A DNA stretch of 64,000 nucleotides from Salminus brasiliensis (GCF_030463535.1 NC_132899.1:16718490-16782489), one strand, 5' to 3'. Counted from the stretch's first letter, positions 1 through 12,830 are shown. Numbers and translations: made by a program. Notes: generated by a model from the sequence alone, not told the origin.

Positions 1-139
1 AGGTGAGTTTGCATAACAACTGTCTTATTCAGTAAGAGAGGCCATGCTGAAAGTTAATTAATGTTTATTAATACCATGTTTTAAAGGAGACGAGCATCAT
101 GGTGCTTTGTTTGTCATAAAAATACAAAACACCTTCAAG

Positions 140-796
140 TGGCATGCAAAAGTTTGGGCACCCCAGGTCAAAATACTGTGAATGCCTACCTGAGTAAAAG
201 ATGACCTGATAGTTGTTAAGTTTTCAATTATATAAATCATGTTAAATAAGATTTTTTCCCTATTTTTCCCCAATAACAAAAAGGAGATAAGCCTGAAGCA
301 AATGTTTGGGTATCCTAAAAAAAAGAAAATGCACCAGTATATTGAGAATGTAGGAAATGTTTTTTCCCCCCTCATGACTCTTCCACAGACCTATTTGTGC
401 TGATATTGCTGCACAGTAGAATAGTGCACCACCACTCCAGAGTCTGCTACATCTTCCTGAAGGTCTTTTTTGCAGTGAAATGGAGGCTTTGATTTGATCT
501 TCCAGACCTCCACCGTTCATGTTAACTGAGGAACAAACTGAGGAAATGGCTACCTGAAAAAAAGCCTTCGCCTGCTTTGCAGAGATCAACTATTGTAATT
601 CCTATTGTGCTAAGCAGCTGCTCAGAGGGGGCCGTGGCTGCTAATTGTTGGAATAAGGTTTGAGGAATCTGGAGTTTTTTTTTTAATCTTTGGCATTTGT
701 TGATTCATAGTTCTTACAAGCCATTTAAGGTCCTTGATAAAAATGATTAATGAGCTTACATGTCTAGGGGTGCCCAAACATTTGCATGGTGATGCC
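140..796. mobile_element. Non-autonomous DNA transposon (MITE family A, copy 1)
   Basis: The left end carries GCAAAAGTTTGGGCACCCC and the right end GGGGTGCCCAAACATTTGC, which are imperfect inverted complements about 650 bp apart. There is no coding capacity. The interior contains a block starting TGCTGCACAGTAGAAnAGTGCACC that recurs near 5.87 kb in a second, diverged copy. The terminal sequence resembles miniature DNA transposons common in fish, but I cannot assign the superfamily. The exact ends and target-site duplication are uncertain. Confidence 0.6.
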
Positions 797-3700
797 TTTA
801 CCTTTTTTTTACTTTAAAATTGTCCAAAACAAAACAAATGAAAATAAGGAAAATGTTATATATATTTTAATTTATATTATTAGTATATTCCATTTTAACT
901 GTGCCTTTTAAATATCAGTTAATCTTTTACTCACTTAATTATTCACAGTAACAGGGCTGGCCACTGTATGTCATGTTGTGGGATATTAGGTCATTTCAAT
1001 TAAATAAAATATGGGTGGCTTTTTTTTAAGTGCCCTTCATTTGGGATGCATTAAGTCTATCAAAATTAGACCAATAAGCATTAATATTTAATAGGTGCAC
1101 TAATGGACTCATTGTGATTGACTGAGCATTTGGTGGACTCTTGAATGGGAGTCTACTTTAATTTTTAATCATGTAGATTATATAAATTCAGGGTCTGGCT
1201 GCAGTCTCACTGTCTTAACTATTTAGGCTGAATTTTCTTAAATTCTAAAAGTCTGGTGGGTTAGAAATACGATTTACTTTTCAAGCCACCCCAACGGTGA
1301 TGCAAAAGCAAGGAAATGGGAGCAAGGTGTCCTTCAAACAGACTACCTGAGATTAATTCAGCACAAGAAGAAAGAGCTGGGAGGATTCACATCCACTGTG
1401 TTTCCAATAGGACACTTTATTCCACACTCGTAAACATGAAGACCTTATACATTACATGAGGCATCGCTACATGAAGTACTAATGCAGATATATGGCAAAT
1501 GGGCAGAAATTGTACTACATAAAACAGAACCAGACCTAGTTGTGCGTCAATGAATAAAATACTGAGCCCCCTTTTCATCTTTAGGCAAACCGATGTATTC
1601 AAATATTAAATATTAATATGATATTAAAAGAGAAAAGAAGCAGCTCGCTCACATTGGACAAAATATGCGGTGCAAACATAGCAATGAATCACAGTTGCCC
1701 TTTACATTATCATTGTCCTGACAGTTCATCACGCTCACTCCATCAGCTACAGCCTACTTGGTACCAAATAAATACTGTATAGTTTGACAAGATTGTTTAA
1801 TATAAACAACTTCCTTTCGTACAATTTGCACATTTCTAAGGTATGAGGTAAAGTAAGGCTGTAAAAAGGAGATTTCCTAAAACGTCACATTCCTATGTAC
1901 AACATGAAGGCTGGAGGTTTAGTGACAACTGCAAACTGTTGAAAATGAAAAAGCTCGTATTTGCAGAAGTGCTCAAGACAAGTCAGAACAAATCCACAGG
2001 GTTGCCAACTTGGGCTATGTCCTGCGACTGGACTACTTTTCTCATATTGTGAGGGGATAATTAGCTTAGAGCATTAATATTTAACAAAAGGACCTCATTT
2101 TGTGGGCTTCTTTTTGCACAGTCAGAAACGAGGCTGTCTCTCTCACCACATACTACTGCACTATAGGTGTTATGTACTAGTGAATGTAATGACTGTACTA
2201 TTTCTGGTCTACTGGTTAGTACTGCAGTGTGGTAGTGTGAAGTTTTGGACTGACTATAAAAGTGAACACGTGATTAATGTTGGTGTATTATGGGTGATTT
2301 TAGGTCCCGTGAAAAGAACTTTAACCGTTCTTCCAAAATACTCACTCAATGCATTTTTAGAGCCCCTGTCAGTCACAGGCCTATAGAATCGTTCAAACTC
2401 TCCAACCCACCCAACAGTGCTCCTGTGCAGCTACAAGCATTTACAACAGACAGAAGTGCAGAAACTGACCAATCAAGCCAATCAAAAAGGCGGTTATTGA
2501 CCAGCCGTCTCACAGTCCTGTGCGCAATGCTGGCAGCACTAAGCTGCTAACGGCAGTTTCTCTAAACGGGACAGTAATTTCTGGACGACTGAAAAGCACT
2601 TTTAGGACATAGTTGATGCCTAAATAGTTGAGTGAGCATCCCACCGAGCACTCTCTCTACCAGTTAAGATGTTTACACATAAAATACTTACTGTAAAGAT
2701 TTCCACTGAAGCCCTTTTTCAATTCAGCATCAGCATTTAGGCAGCGGTCACTAACTAAAAATAAGCAGGCCTAAAAGAAACAAGCAGATGTGAATGGACT
2801 TAGGCCTTTCTCGTTTATTTTTCTGGAAAGGTGGAGGAGGATGTTCGTGAGTTTACCATTTTTTTTCTAGTTAAAACAGAAACAAATCTACATTGTGCAA
2901 CAGCGTTAGGGAAGGCCTGTAACTGCGCATGTGTGGCATATGTCTGAGGCTAGGGCGGAGCACGGGGGGCTTTATCTGAAGCTGCACATATTAGTCCTCA
3001 GCTGGGCTTTATTTAGAACAGGGCCAAAAAGTTGGCAACCCCGCAAAATCTTTCTGTTCCTCTTGCAATCCCTGCACTTGCTGGGTGGTCTCAGGTAGAT
3101 ATTACTGGACATTAGGTCGAATGAGATACACGGGTCAATAGGTCATGAATCCTTGGTAATGTAAAGAGGCTGTTTTTGAGTGTTTTAACTCAATACTTTC
3201 TCTTTTTTATGTTATTGAATCATTAAGACGTAGTTCAGAGTGCTTTGGTGTGAAATGCCTCGTTCTAGAGAGACTTACTGAGTCAGAGTTGTTCAGTGTG
3301 GTGGTGCTGCTGGAATGTTTGATGTGTATAAAACTTACATCCCTGGACGTTATTCCGCACTGCTCTGCACTAGCTTAAGATTCACCAAGTGAGTTTAAAA
3401 TACAGGTCCTCCCAAAGAAAGTCTTTACAGTTTTCAGATGTGTCTCTCCTGTATCACCACCTACATTATGTATAAACGCTTGCTGGTGGTTTGGATAGTA
3501 AGTAAATGGGCCATGTTTGCACTGTAGATATTGAACACTGCGGTTCCTTTCAGCACCACTGTAAAGAAATGAATGTCAGTAAATTTCTCCACAATAAACC
3601 ATCTCACACCAAACCCGTCTGCATGACACGGCTTACTTCTCTGTGATTGAAGTATGCAGGTGGAATTCCCACTTTAAGTGTCTCCCATCACCCTACAGTC

Positions 3701-4130
3701 TTACAATTAAAAGTGCTACAATGGGTTCTCTTAGATTACTATACTTTTACCACTTTAAAATGCTTCCTTTTGGAGCCAAATGTGGTTCTTCAATGGCACT
3801 ACTCAAAGAACCCTTATTTTTAGGAGTGTAATGTCCGCACCATATAGCTGCAGTAAATGGGCCATTTCTAGGTCACATGTCTAGTCTATTTCGGGCTCTA
3901 GTCCTGATTTGTTTCCGAAAAGGGGCAGAAAAATGGGCAAATCTAGCAAAATAGACGTTTCTACATTCTCCCAGCTCTCCCGCACTGTGTGGCTGCAGTA
4001 AGTTGGCTGTTTGTATGGTACAAAATAAAACGCATGTCTTCTATCCGTGCTGTTTTGCCTTACAGACATCATCACGTGCTCCGTCCCTGGTCTGTAATCC
4101 TCAGGTCGGTTAGTGGTCCGACTCGGACCC
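797..4130. other. Gene-free stretch downstream of adrb1; possible long 3' UTR
   Basis: No coding exon is recognised here. Because adrb1 is on the minus strand, this is its 3' flank. A minus-strand AATAAA (TTTATT at 1416-1421) is followed on that strand by G/T-rich sequence, so the 3' UTR could extend to about 1.4 kb. Another minus-strand AATAAA lies near 3.0 kb. Around 3768-3831 there is a short repeat with the words CTCAAAGAACCCTTATTTTTAG, also found near 49 kb. Transcript extent is inference only. Confidence 0.3.
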
Positions 4131-5201
4131 TCAGCACCGGGTCGTGATGCCGCCGTCGTCGCAGCGCGAGCACGTGGCGAGTGCGCTCGGCTCCGGTGAG
4201 CTGACGGCCGGACGCCACGGGTCTCGCGCTTCAGCGGCTCCTGCAAAGCTCCGATCGCAGCGCACAAGCGCCCTGAACGCGCGCCTGAAGTCCGGGCTGC
4301 GGCAGTAGATGAGCGGGTTGAAGGCAGAGTTGGCATAGCCGAGCCAGTTGAGGAAGACGAAGAGGCCGTCGTCGACGGCGCTCGCGCGGAACACGCGCAC
4401 CACGTTGGCCACGAAGAAGGGCAGCCAGCAGAGCGTGAACGTGCCCATGATGAGGCCGAGCGTCCGCAGCGCCTTCTGCTCCTTGGCGCCCAGCACCTTG
4501 GCACCGCTGTTGTGGAAGCGACCCTCGCAACGGTCGATCTTCCTCGACTGCTTCTTGGCCTCGCCGTAGACGCGTGCGTACACGAAGGCCATGACGACCA
4601 GCGGCAGATAGAAGGAGATGACGGACGAGGCCACGGCGTACGCGCCGTTCGTCTCGAAGTCGCAGCACTCCGGGTCCTCGTAGCACGCCGTGTCGTCCGC
4701 GCGCCGCGACCAGTGCAGCAGGATGGGGGGAAAGGAGACGAGCGCCGAAACTAGCCACACGGCGCACACGGCCACCTTGGCGCGCGCCTTGGTCAGCAAG
4801 CTCTGGTAGCGGAAGGGCCGTGTGACGGCCACGTAGCGGTCCACGGCGATCACGCACAGTGTGTCTATGCTCGCCGTGACGCACAGCACGTCGAGCGCGA
4901 TCCACAGCTCGCACAGGAAGGGACCGTAGAGCCACGCGCCGCGCACCTGCAGCGCGGCACCGAAGGGCACCACCAGCAGGCCCATGATGAGGTCGGCGCA
5001 CGCGAGCGACATGATGAACACGTTGGTGAGCGTCTGCAGGCGGTGCGTGCGCGCGATGGCCACGATCACCAGTGCGTTGCCCGCCACCGTCACCAGCACT
5101 ATGAGGGCCATGACCGCGGCCATGCCCACAGCCCATTGCTCTGAAGGGCCCGTGGGCAACTCTGCACGCCCGCGCCTGGAGCCGTTGCCGTAGTCTCCCA
5201 T
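4131..5201 (-). CDS. adrb1: Beta-1 adrenergic receptor (class A GPCR)
   Basis: This single-exon frame encodes a 356-residue catecholamine receptor that would couple to Gs at the plasma membrane. Visible class A landmarks are an N-glycosylation site N6-G-S, D70 (2.50), D104 (3.32, amine contact), DRY at 121-123, TM5 serines 192, 193 and 196, CWLPFF at 258-263, N285 (7.39) and NPLIY at 295-299. C315 is a palmitoylation candidate. The frame is open for 39 more codons upstream, but MGDYGNGS matches the usual start of fish beta-1 receptors, so I chose the ATG at 5201. The third intracellular loop is short, and the tail ends TTRC, not the ESKV-type PDZ ligand of mammalian ADRB1. The gene is far more GC- and CpG-rich than its surroundings. 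Position next to NHLRC2 supports adrb1 over adrb2 or adrb3. Confidence 0.9.
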   Translation of the reverse strand: MGDYGNGSRRGRAELPTGPSEQWAVGMAAVMALIVLVTVAGNALVIVAIARTHRLQTLTNVFIMSLACADLIMGLLVVPFGAALQVRGAWLYGPFLCELWIALDVLCVTASIDTLCVIAVDRYVAVTRPFRYQSLLTKARAKVAVCAVWLVSALVSFPPILLHWSRRADDTACYEDPECCDFETNGAYAVASSVISFYLPLVVMAFVYARVYGEAKKQSRKIDRCEGRFHNSGAKVLGAKEQKALRTLGLIMGTFTLCWLPFFVANVVRVFRASAVDDGLFVFLNWLGYANSAFNPLIYCRSPDFRRAFRALVRCDRSFAGAAEARDPWRPAVSSPEPSALATCSRCDDGGITTRC

Positions 5202-5470
5202 GCTGGGCCCGCGCGCTCCGCGTGCCGATCTTACGCTGTCCGCCGAGCACGCTCTCCCGTGTGGCGCGCCATCCTCGCCGCCGCGCTCCATCCGTCCTGC
5301 TCTCGGAGCGCGAGCCACGGAGAGAGATAGAGAGCGCGAGAGAGAGCGCGCGCGGGGGGAAAAGGGCGCTCACGTCACGCCTCGCCTCCACCAATCGCAG
5401 GGAGGCGGCTGCCCAAAGTAGGCGGAGCGTCTCTTCGACCCAGGAGATGCTGAAGTGGTCGAGGCCAGTG
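5202..5470 (-). promoter_or_regulatory. CpG-rich adrb1 upstream region
   Basis: GC-rich, CpG-dense sequence continues about 260 bp upstream of the chosen ATG and then falls abruptly to AT-rich DNA. It contains a purine-rich GAGA/CGCG stretch (about 5318-5360), a CCAAT element near 5393-5397 (ATTGG in the gene's direction) and a GC-box-like AGGCGGAG near 5420. No TATA box is obvious. It is assigned as a promoter/CpG island by position and composition only. Confidence 0.45.
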
Positions 5471-5633
5471 CGTTTTTACGCACGGCTGGAGAGGGAAGGA
5501 GGAAGCAACCAGGAGGGTTAGAAATAAAAGCAGACAATTAAAGGATATGTGAGCTCAGCACACTTCACTCCACAACAGGCCTTTTATTCAGTCCCTTTCT
5601 TTAAAAGCAGTTTAGATAGAAGAAGGTACAAAT

Positions 5634-6341
5634 ATGCAAAGGTATGAAAAGGTAAATCCTAACAGTACTGAAGGAAGTCAGGAAATTAACAGCCTGGCCC
5701 AAATTTCTGTGCATAACAGTTGGAAAGGTGTTCTTTTCAAAATTCTTTTTTAATTCGGACATAGCTTTCCTCATAGTGACCCAGGAGATCTATAATGGTT
5801 GGTGCTGAATTTTGTGGTGAGGACACAGGAAAGGTTTTGATGGCTCTTGCCTTATTTCTGCAGATGATGCTGCACAGTAGAACAGTGCACCACCACTCTG
5901 TAGTATAAATCTTCCTGAAAGTCTTTTGCAGCCAAACAGGGGTGGGTTTGGGGGGTTGATTTGCCTTTCTAGCAATCTTTCGAGCGGATCCCTCAGAAAG
6001 CTACCTTGGTCTTCCAGACCTCAACTTGACCGCTACCATACCTGTTAATACATTACAAAGGATAAGGTTACCTAAAACACTTTGAAGTGTTGAGGAAACA
6101 TCTTCTTAAAGACTCCTCCTCCTTTGTGGGCATCAGTAATTTTTGGCAGCTGTTTAGAGGAGTCCATGCCTACTGAGTTTTGGGGCAAGGTTTGAGGATT
6201 TTTATGGAGGATTTTATTTCTAGCTTTGCAATTTGCATAACCTGGACTGTCCTAGCGAGGACTGTGAACACAGTATAGCCCTAACAAGCTAATTAAGGTC
6301 TGAGACTTTGATAAAATCGGAAAGCTCAAACCTTTGCATTA
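5634..6341. mobile_element. Non-autonomous DNA transposon (MITE family A, copy 2)
   Basis: The ends are ATGCAAAGGT and its complement near 6332-6341. The interior repeats the block of copy 1 (GCTGCACAGTAGAACAGTGC near 5870, then an ATCTTCCTGAAAGTCTTTTGC segment), with scattered substitutions and indels. It is non-coding. Together with copy 1 it brackets the adrb1 gene and its flanks. Confidence 0.55.
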
Positions 6342-9300
6342 TCTTTATTTCAATCCAAGGCCGGTTGTAATTATTATAGCTCTATATCTATAATTGATTT
6401 TATATGTTTCATGGTTTAAACTTCTGCTTTTATAGCTTTTTGGCATGTGCTGTGCTCCTCTTAACCCATGTGTTGTCCCTTCCTTTCTGGTTTCTCTCTG
6501 TTTCTCTCTGTCTTTCCCATGTAAATGCCCTGTTCCAGCTGTTCTGCCCCAGAACTGCCAGACTTTCACATTTCTCTCTCATGTTCATCATTTAGAGCTT
6601 GATTTCACATTTTCTTTGTTAATTTGTATTCTTGTTGCTCTTGTTTATTCTTTGCTGTGCTATCCGATGTCGACCAGAAACGGATAGGTTCCTCTAAAGA
6701 TTTCTTCCTCTCCATCTGAATGAGTTTTTCCTTGACACTGTTACACTTGGCTTACTCAAAAGATTCAGATCCTAGATCTTTGCGAAGCTGCTTGTTGTAC
6801 AAACAAGCAGCTTGTTGTAAAAAGCTGCTTGTTATTTCTAGAGAAATAAATTTGAACTGAATGTTAAATCAATGCTATTGATAATTCCTGTAGTTTTAAC
6901 ACTCCACAGCATTGATTTAACACTGGCAAAGTTACTGTGGAAGGTCGTCCATGACACTGTACCATTGCTGCAATTTCAGCACTAAATCCATACTCAGCTG
7001 TTATGGAGCCATTGTCAGCATGTGATCCTGTAATGAGGATATACAGACATTAGGAATATAAATTGAGGCTAATGAAGGTGACCCACTAAGTAGCTGCTTA
7101 TGACGTTCTTCACACTGATTTGAGTTTTTTTCGGGGCAACATGGAGAGCAACATATTCCGTCATGCAGGGCCCGACAGAACGAAGCAATTACTGAGCTTT
7201 TGGACAGATAGGGCGCAACCCTGCAAACTTCACAATGCTCGATTCAGCTGACCATAATTTCCACCATGCCCCAGTACTTTCCCAAGATAATTCGCCACCA
7301 TTGCCAAGCTATAAAAAGAGCTCGCAGCTCTTACTTTTCTTACGAAACCTTAAGAGTCCGGCGGGAGAGTTTTTTTTTCTAGCAGTAGGAAGCTGTTACT
7401 GTAGATAAGATCATAATTACCCCTCCTTATAGCAGGGGTGCAGGCCAGGCAGATTGGGGCAGCACTGCAGTCATGGATAATGTCTCTCTCACATCTACAT
7501 TCCAGCACTGGGACCTTGCAGTGTCTGTGTGCATGTGTGTGTGTGTGTGTCTCGGACCCACAGACAGTCCTCTTATGCGCTCCGAGCATGAACACTGTGC
7601 CAGCAGCCCTCATCCAAATGTATTGCACAGTGGACAGTTACTACAGGTACTTTCGGCAAAATACTGTAGCTGCATTACACAGAGTAGAACCGCAGTGCCA
7701 CTGAGTCTTACATAATGCAGCAACAAGAACATTATATTACTGTTGTGATCTGATAAAGATTGCTGGAACCTTTTCTGACCGGAATAGCCTCGCTGCCCCT
7801 AATGGCAAGATTATCAGTCAGGTTGCTTGGCTGTGTATGTGGTTGTGTAAGTGTCACGTCGCTAAGCCTTAGAAATATTCTGAAGCATGAAGAGCCCCAT
7901 GTTTCATATCTGAGAGAGAGCTGTGGTACTGATATGGGCTTTTACATTTAGAAAGTGTCACTGAAAACATCTGCAACCTTTTAAAACAAAGTTTTAAAAA
8001 TATTTTATACATATTTGAGTTTTTGAGACGGCAACATCAGTGTGATAATTAAATTGTGAATGATATTTTTGAAATAATAATAATATAATAATATAAATTT
8101 AATAATAATAATAGTGAATGAAATAAATAATAAGGAATTACACACATAAAAAATAAAAGCAGGTACTGGTGGATTATCTGTGTGCTGCACACACCAGAAA
8201 AATACATCCAGATGTTTTGAAATGTGAAAGTTTGAAATTGTATGTTTTACATGTATTAATTAGTTTATAATATCAAATATAATACAAAATCATTCACATA
8301 TATTTTATTTTAGTTTTATCCCATAAGTTCTCCAAGAAAGTATTAAAACAGACATAACTTATTTTTTATATTAATCATTTCCAAATACACTTTGTCTTTT
8401 AGAATTGAACAGGATGTTTTGTACCTGACATATGTTAATGACCTCTGTTCTGACTGGCTTCCCTGTGACATCGGTGGACTAGATTAGGAAACAGTGTCAT
8501 AATGTCACGTTTGCTAATTCACGAGCTGTGATTACATTCTTTACAATCTGCATTAAAAGCTATATGCACTTTTACTTCATTAGCATACACTGTTACTGAT
8601 TCGTAAACCACACCATCATGCAAAAAGATTCCACTGAATGATTGTGAAGGTCTTTGTAAGACACTAATGTGGATTTAATCAATCACAGGCAAGTCTTAAT
8701 GCATGTTCTCACACTTAACTCATTAACCAATTGAATTAAATGGCTAGTTTCAGCTGTTTGGACTGAGTATCATGGCAAACTACCAAATAGTACATATCTG
8801 GTGATAGCACAACTACACTGAGATGACCTTGACTTTCTTTAGAGAGATTTTAGAAAGCATTAACACAGGGTGGCTTTCAGCAAGGCTCAGCCAGTCAGAT
8901 TAAGTAGAAGTAATGCTGATACACAATCTAAGTTTCAGTCATTAATATGCTTGTTTATTAACACATCAGTTTTGATTCGGCTATAACCAAGATCACATTA
9001 AAATACAACAGCAGAAAAGAAACAGACGTGCCCTGAGAAACACTGAGAAAGATGAAATAACTGAAACTGCAATAGTGCAGTTTGAATATATGTACTATAT
9101 CATACTCTTATTTCAAAATGTCTGGAACATAGATATTTTTTATAGCCATAGGTGCTTTAATGTCACGTTTAACTTTTTTGCAGCCAAGAAAGTCACCTGA
9201 GACTGTGCCTGCAGAGGCTAAAATACGACAAGGTACAACCGTGTTGACTCAGGATTGATGATTCTAGAGGAGACATGTGCACTGTGTTGTATCTGGTGGG

Positions 9301-9508
9301 GGACCCAGTGCCTGGTGTTGACACTGGCATAGAGGCCATGGCAAAGGCCAAAAGTACTTCATCATCTTAAGTGACAGTTTCCTGTTTATGGACTCAGTGT
9401 TTCGCTAACAGAACTTTGAGGAACAGAATGTAAAAATGAGGGAAACATTTCTTTAGAGCTTTAAAGATGTCTGATGACGTGAGAAAGCAAGATCTCTCTC
9501 TCTCTCTG

Positions 9509-9549
<41 letters not shown>

Positions 9550-10330
9550 TTCGCTCGCTCGCTCGCTCTCTTTCACTCTCTCTGCGAACCTAACATTTGG
9601 TAATTCATTTCAATGTGAAAATACACAGTTATAGATTATCAATAAAGGCCTGATCCCTTAAACTGCCAAGACTGCTATGTTCAGTCAAACTCTCATAACT
9701 ACATAACATGAACTGAAGAATTCATAGGAGTTAGTAAATATGTTAATGTACACACTAAGCCAGTTCTTTGAACATTCAAATGTTCTTTAGGTTGTCATGG
9801 TTCTATATATATATATACCCTCTGCCTTTACTGTGGAAAACTTGAAGAACCTCATTTTAATGTAGTTGTCACTCTAGATTTCATAGTAGCTAGCACATAT
9901 TTTTGGCATGGGTTCCCTGGTTCTTTTCTGTTCTAGACGGTAATTCTGGTCCAAACCATTTGTTGTTATTGTGTCTTTTCCAGATCCTGTCTCTCACCTG
10001 AGTTAAGTCTGGAACCCTGTTTTCCTGTCATTGCACAAGTATTTCTTGTCTGTGTTTAGCTTAGAAATACCTACTTGTCCCCTGCTGTGCAGTGTTGGAT
10101 GTGAGCTGGTCGTGGTAGTTTGGTATTTGTGTACTTATTGTGTTTTACCTCAATATCGTTGTCTGTTTTACTCTGTTTATTGTTTTGTGTTCAGTGTTTG
10201 GCTATTTTGTCTTCAGGCTCTCTGTTTATTTTTTGTGTTAACCCGGATTTCAGTAAAGACTACTCACATTTACATCCTGCTTCCAGGCCTCCTTGGTCAA
10301 TGCATTTATGCCTCTCACCCAATTTCTAAG
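6342..10330. other. Gene-free spacer between adrb1 and NHLRC2, part 1
   Basis: I see no exon with recognisable protein content. Contents include a small inverted repeat at 6785-6813, a short TG run near 7527-7551, AT-rich DNA around 8.05-8.3 kb, a CT-rich simple repeat at 9492-9582, and a repeat with AGTTCTTTGAACATT... and TTGAAGAACCTCATTTTAA words near 9756-9880. Open frames here are short and low-complexity. Confidence 0.5.
9492..9590. repeat. (TC)n / (GCTC)n simple repeat
   Basis: An interrupted TC dinucleotide run ends in a CGCTCGCTCGCTCGCTC stretch. The arginine/glutamate-rich open frame on the minus strand is a by-product of this repeat. Confidence 0.9.
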
Positions 10331-10334
10331 TAGT

Positions 10335-10950
10335 TCCTATAATAATAATAATAATAATTTATAGTAATAAATAGGCCATTTTTAAAAGTAGTTTCTAAAT
10401 AATCTATGGCGTATACATGTTTAATAGTGGTAACTGAATAATTGATTAGATGTTTGTACAGAATTATTAGTAGTAACTTATTAATTAATAGTGGTTTGTA
10501 CATTATTAAGATATGATAATCCTTTATTAGTCCCGCAGTGGGGAAATTCTCAGAAATAACAATAGAAATATATAACAATAGAAATAATAGAAATAACAAA
10601 ATAAATTGCGGTTTGTACAGGTTTAGTAGTAGTTACTGTATTATTTATAGCAGCTTATATGGGCTTAATAGTAGAAACTGAATAATTCATAGTGATTTGT
10701 ACAAATTTAATAATAGTAACTGAATAATTCATAGTGCCCTATACAGGTTTAATACTGGTAACTGAATAATTTATTAGATGCTTGTACAGAGTAAATAGTA
10801 ATAACTAAATAATTATTTGTGGCTTGTAAAAATGTATTAGTAGTAACTAATAATTTATATTAGTAAATTTATTAAGTATAGTGGTTTGTGCATGTGAAAT
10901 AACTGAAATATGGTTAGTGCACATGTAGTAGTAGTTACTGAATAACAGAA
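10335..10950. repeat. Degenerate AT-rich minisatellite
   Basis: A unit of roughly 50-60 bp recurs about ten times with heavy divergence. Its core words are TTTGTACAGG, TTTAATAGTAGTAACTGAATAA and TTCATAGTG. It is interrupted near 10,510-10,610 by a segment containing TTATTAGTCCCGCAGTGGGG, a word found at the edge of some fish transposons. It is non-coding. Confidence 0.65.
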
Positions 10951-11064
10951 TATATCAGAATAATAAGCTTGCAGTTTAAAGAGTTAAATGGCACTTTCAG
11001 GCTGAATTTCAGAACACTGCATAGACTTGGTCTAGACTAGTAAATTGGACATATCGCTAGAAAA

Positions 11065-11160
11065 TGTAAATTAAGTCACTTATATAAGTCACTTATAATA
11101 ATATAACATGTATAAGTCACTTATGATAATATAACACGTATAAGTCACTTATAATAGTTG
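11065..11160. repeat. Short tandem repeat, about 36-bp unit
   Basis: The word TATAAGTCACTTATAATAAT recurs in tandem near 11,080, 11,110 and 11,140, with small differences (CATGTATAAGTC versus CACGTATAAGTC). AT-rich, with no coding content. Confidence 0.7.
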
Positions 11161-12483
11161 ACTAAAATGTGATATGATTTTGCCTACACTATCACAAATG
11201 TTTAAATGCATACATGGCACCAAAAATGCGTGGTCCAGGAACAGACAGTAACAGTTTAGTAAATGAAACCTTAAATGAAATCTTCAATTTCTGTCCACGT
11301 CAGTCTCATTACTTTAGGTTCATGCCATTTTAATGAAAGCCACCAGGCCAAAAATTAAGGCACGACTGAATGTCTCCTGAATGTAAAGTACCGTTTTCAT
11401 TTTCCTCTTCACTTCCCTCCATTATTGTGCTCTCACAGACTTCATTATTTATCTGTTTTGCCGCTCTCATTCTCAGCCAGGAACACCTATTCCTATCTTG
11501 TGAATAATTGAATAAATAATGCATTCAGAGCTAAGGTGGAATGTAAAGTAATCAAAAGGAATTTTGAAAAAGCTCAGATGCCATTTCGGGATGAACACAA
11601 CACTGTCTGATTTGTGACTAGTGGTATTTCAATACACACATAAACCGTTTAACTAAATAATACATTTAGGGTAATCATTAGTAATCATTTCCTCTCTCTC
11701 TCTCTCTCTTTTAGACGAAAACAGCACTTGTGTGAACTATTAACATCTACGCCGCAGCAGTCGTTGTAGTATTCTCCCTACTCCTATACAACCAGTTCAT
11801 CCCAAGAAAGGCTTCTGGAGTGGTGAGCAGGAAAAACTCTAAGATGTGCTGGGCAGTAACACTCCAGGAGCAAAATGGAGAATAACTGTACTACAACACA
11901 GCTTTCTTTTGAGAGATCTCTCTTGGCACATATCTTTTTAAAACCAGGTCTGTTCGTTATGGTCACTTTAGATACAGCAGACAAACGTACACAAACAGAT
12001 GGCCAAAGGTTCTGAGAGTTAAGTGCACACAGTAAACATTTCACTAAGCGGATGGAGTTTGATCTGTTGGGCCTTCCCTACAGGCGACAGCCCGTCAAGT
12101 CTGGTCAGGTCCCCAGCTGCTCTATTAAAAACACATTTACATTACAGCATGCTATTATCATCACCCTGCCTGGCATCAACACTAGAGTGAGAGTCCAATT
12201 AACACAACACATAATCCCTCTTTACACACTGTCTGGAGGAATTTACCTCACACACTGAAACTGATACTCCTCTACATATGAATGTGAAACACACACCGCG
12301 TCTGCAGTGAATTTAAAACCTCCAACGCTACCACTGAGACCCACGATTGGCGTTACACTGCGTCTCAGATTTGCACCTGGTAAGTGTGCAGTGGATGGGA
12401 GGCTGGCATGTGTAGCACATTAGTATAGAGTTAAGGCGCCCCTTAAGAGAAGGTAGAAAAATGTATAGGGTACAATATGGTTG

Positions 12484-12830
12484 TATACACTGATCAGCCC
12501 TAACACCAAAACCTCTGACTATGATTTTCTCCTTATAGTGGCATCTGTCAAGAGGTAGAATATATATATCTGACAGCAAATGGACAGTCAGTTCTTGAAT
12601 TTGAATGTGCTGGAGGCATCAAATTGTGATGGCTGGATGACTGGGTCAGAGCATCTCCAAAACATCAGGCAGGTCTTGTGGGCTGTTCCTGGTATGCAGT
12701 GGTCAGTTCCTAGCTAAAAAGCTAAATATGTCTCGTGGAGTCCATGACTTGGCAGGTCAGAGATGTTTTGGTGGCATGAGGGGGACATACACAATATTAG
12801 TCAGTTGTGGCTGAGCATTGTTTATAAAAT
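12484..12830 (+). mobile_element. Internally deleted Tc1/mariner-like element
   Basis: The segment starts TATACACTGATCAGCC and continues with words I recognise from the 5' part of a widespread fish Tc1-like transposase gene, such as GGGTCAGAGCATCTCCAAAA and GGTATGCAGTGGTCAG. It then jumps to 3'-end-like sequence (GGCATGAGGGGGACATACAC). Frames are broken and most of the transposase is missing. The family assignment rests on remembered consensus sequence. Confidence 0.6.

Noticed and set aside
5202-5318. 39-codon N-terminal extension of adrb1 (start at 5318)
   Set aside because: The Arg/Gly/Ala-rich stretch is a product of the CpG-rich promoter. The MGDYGNGS start fits beta-1 receptors and carries the glycosylation site.
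4231-5394. Long Arg/His-rich open frame overlapping adrb1 on the same strand
   Set aside because: It is a shadow frame of GC-rich coding DNA with no domain content.
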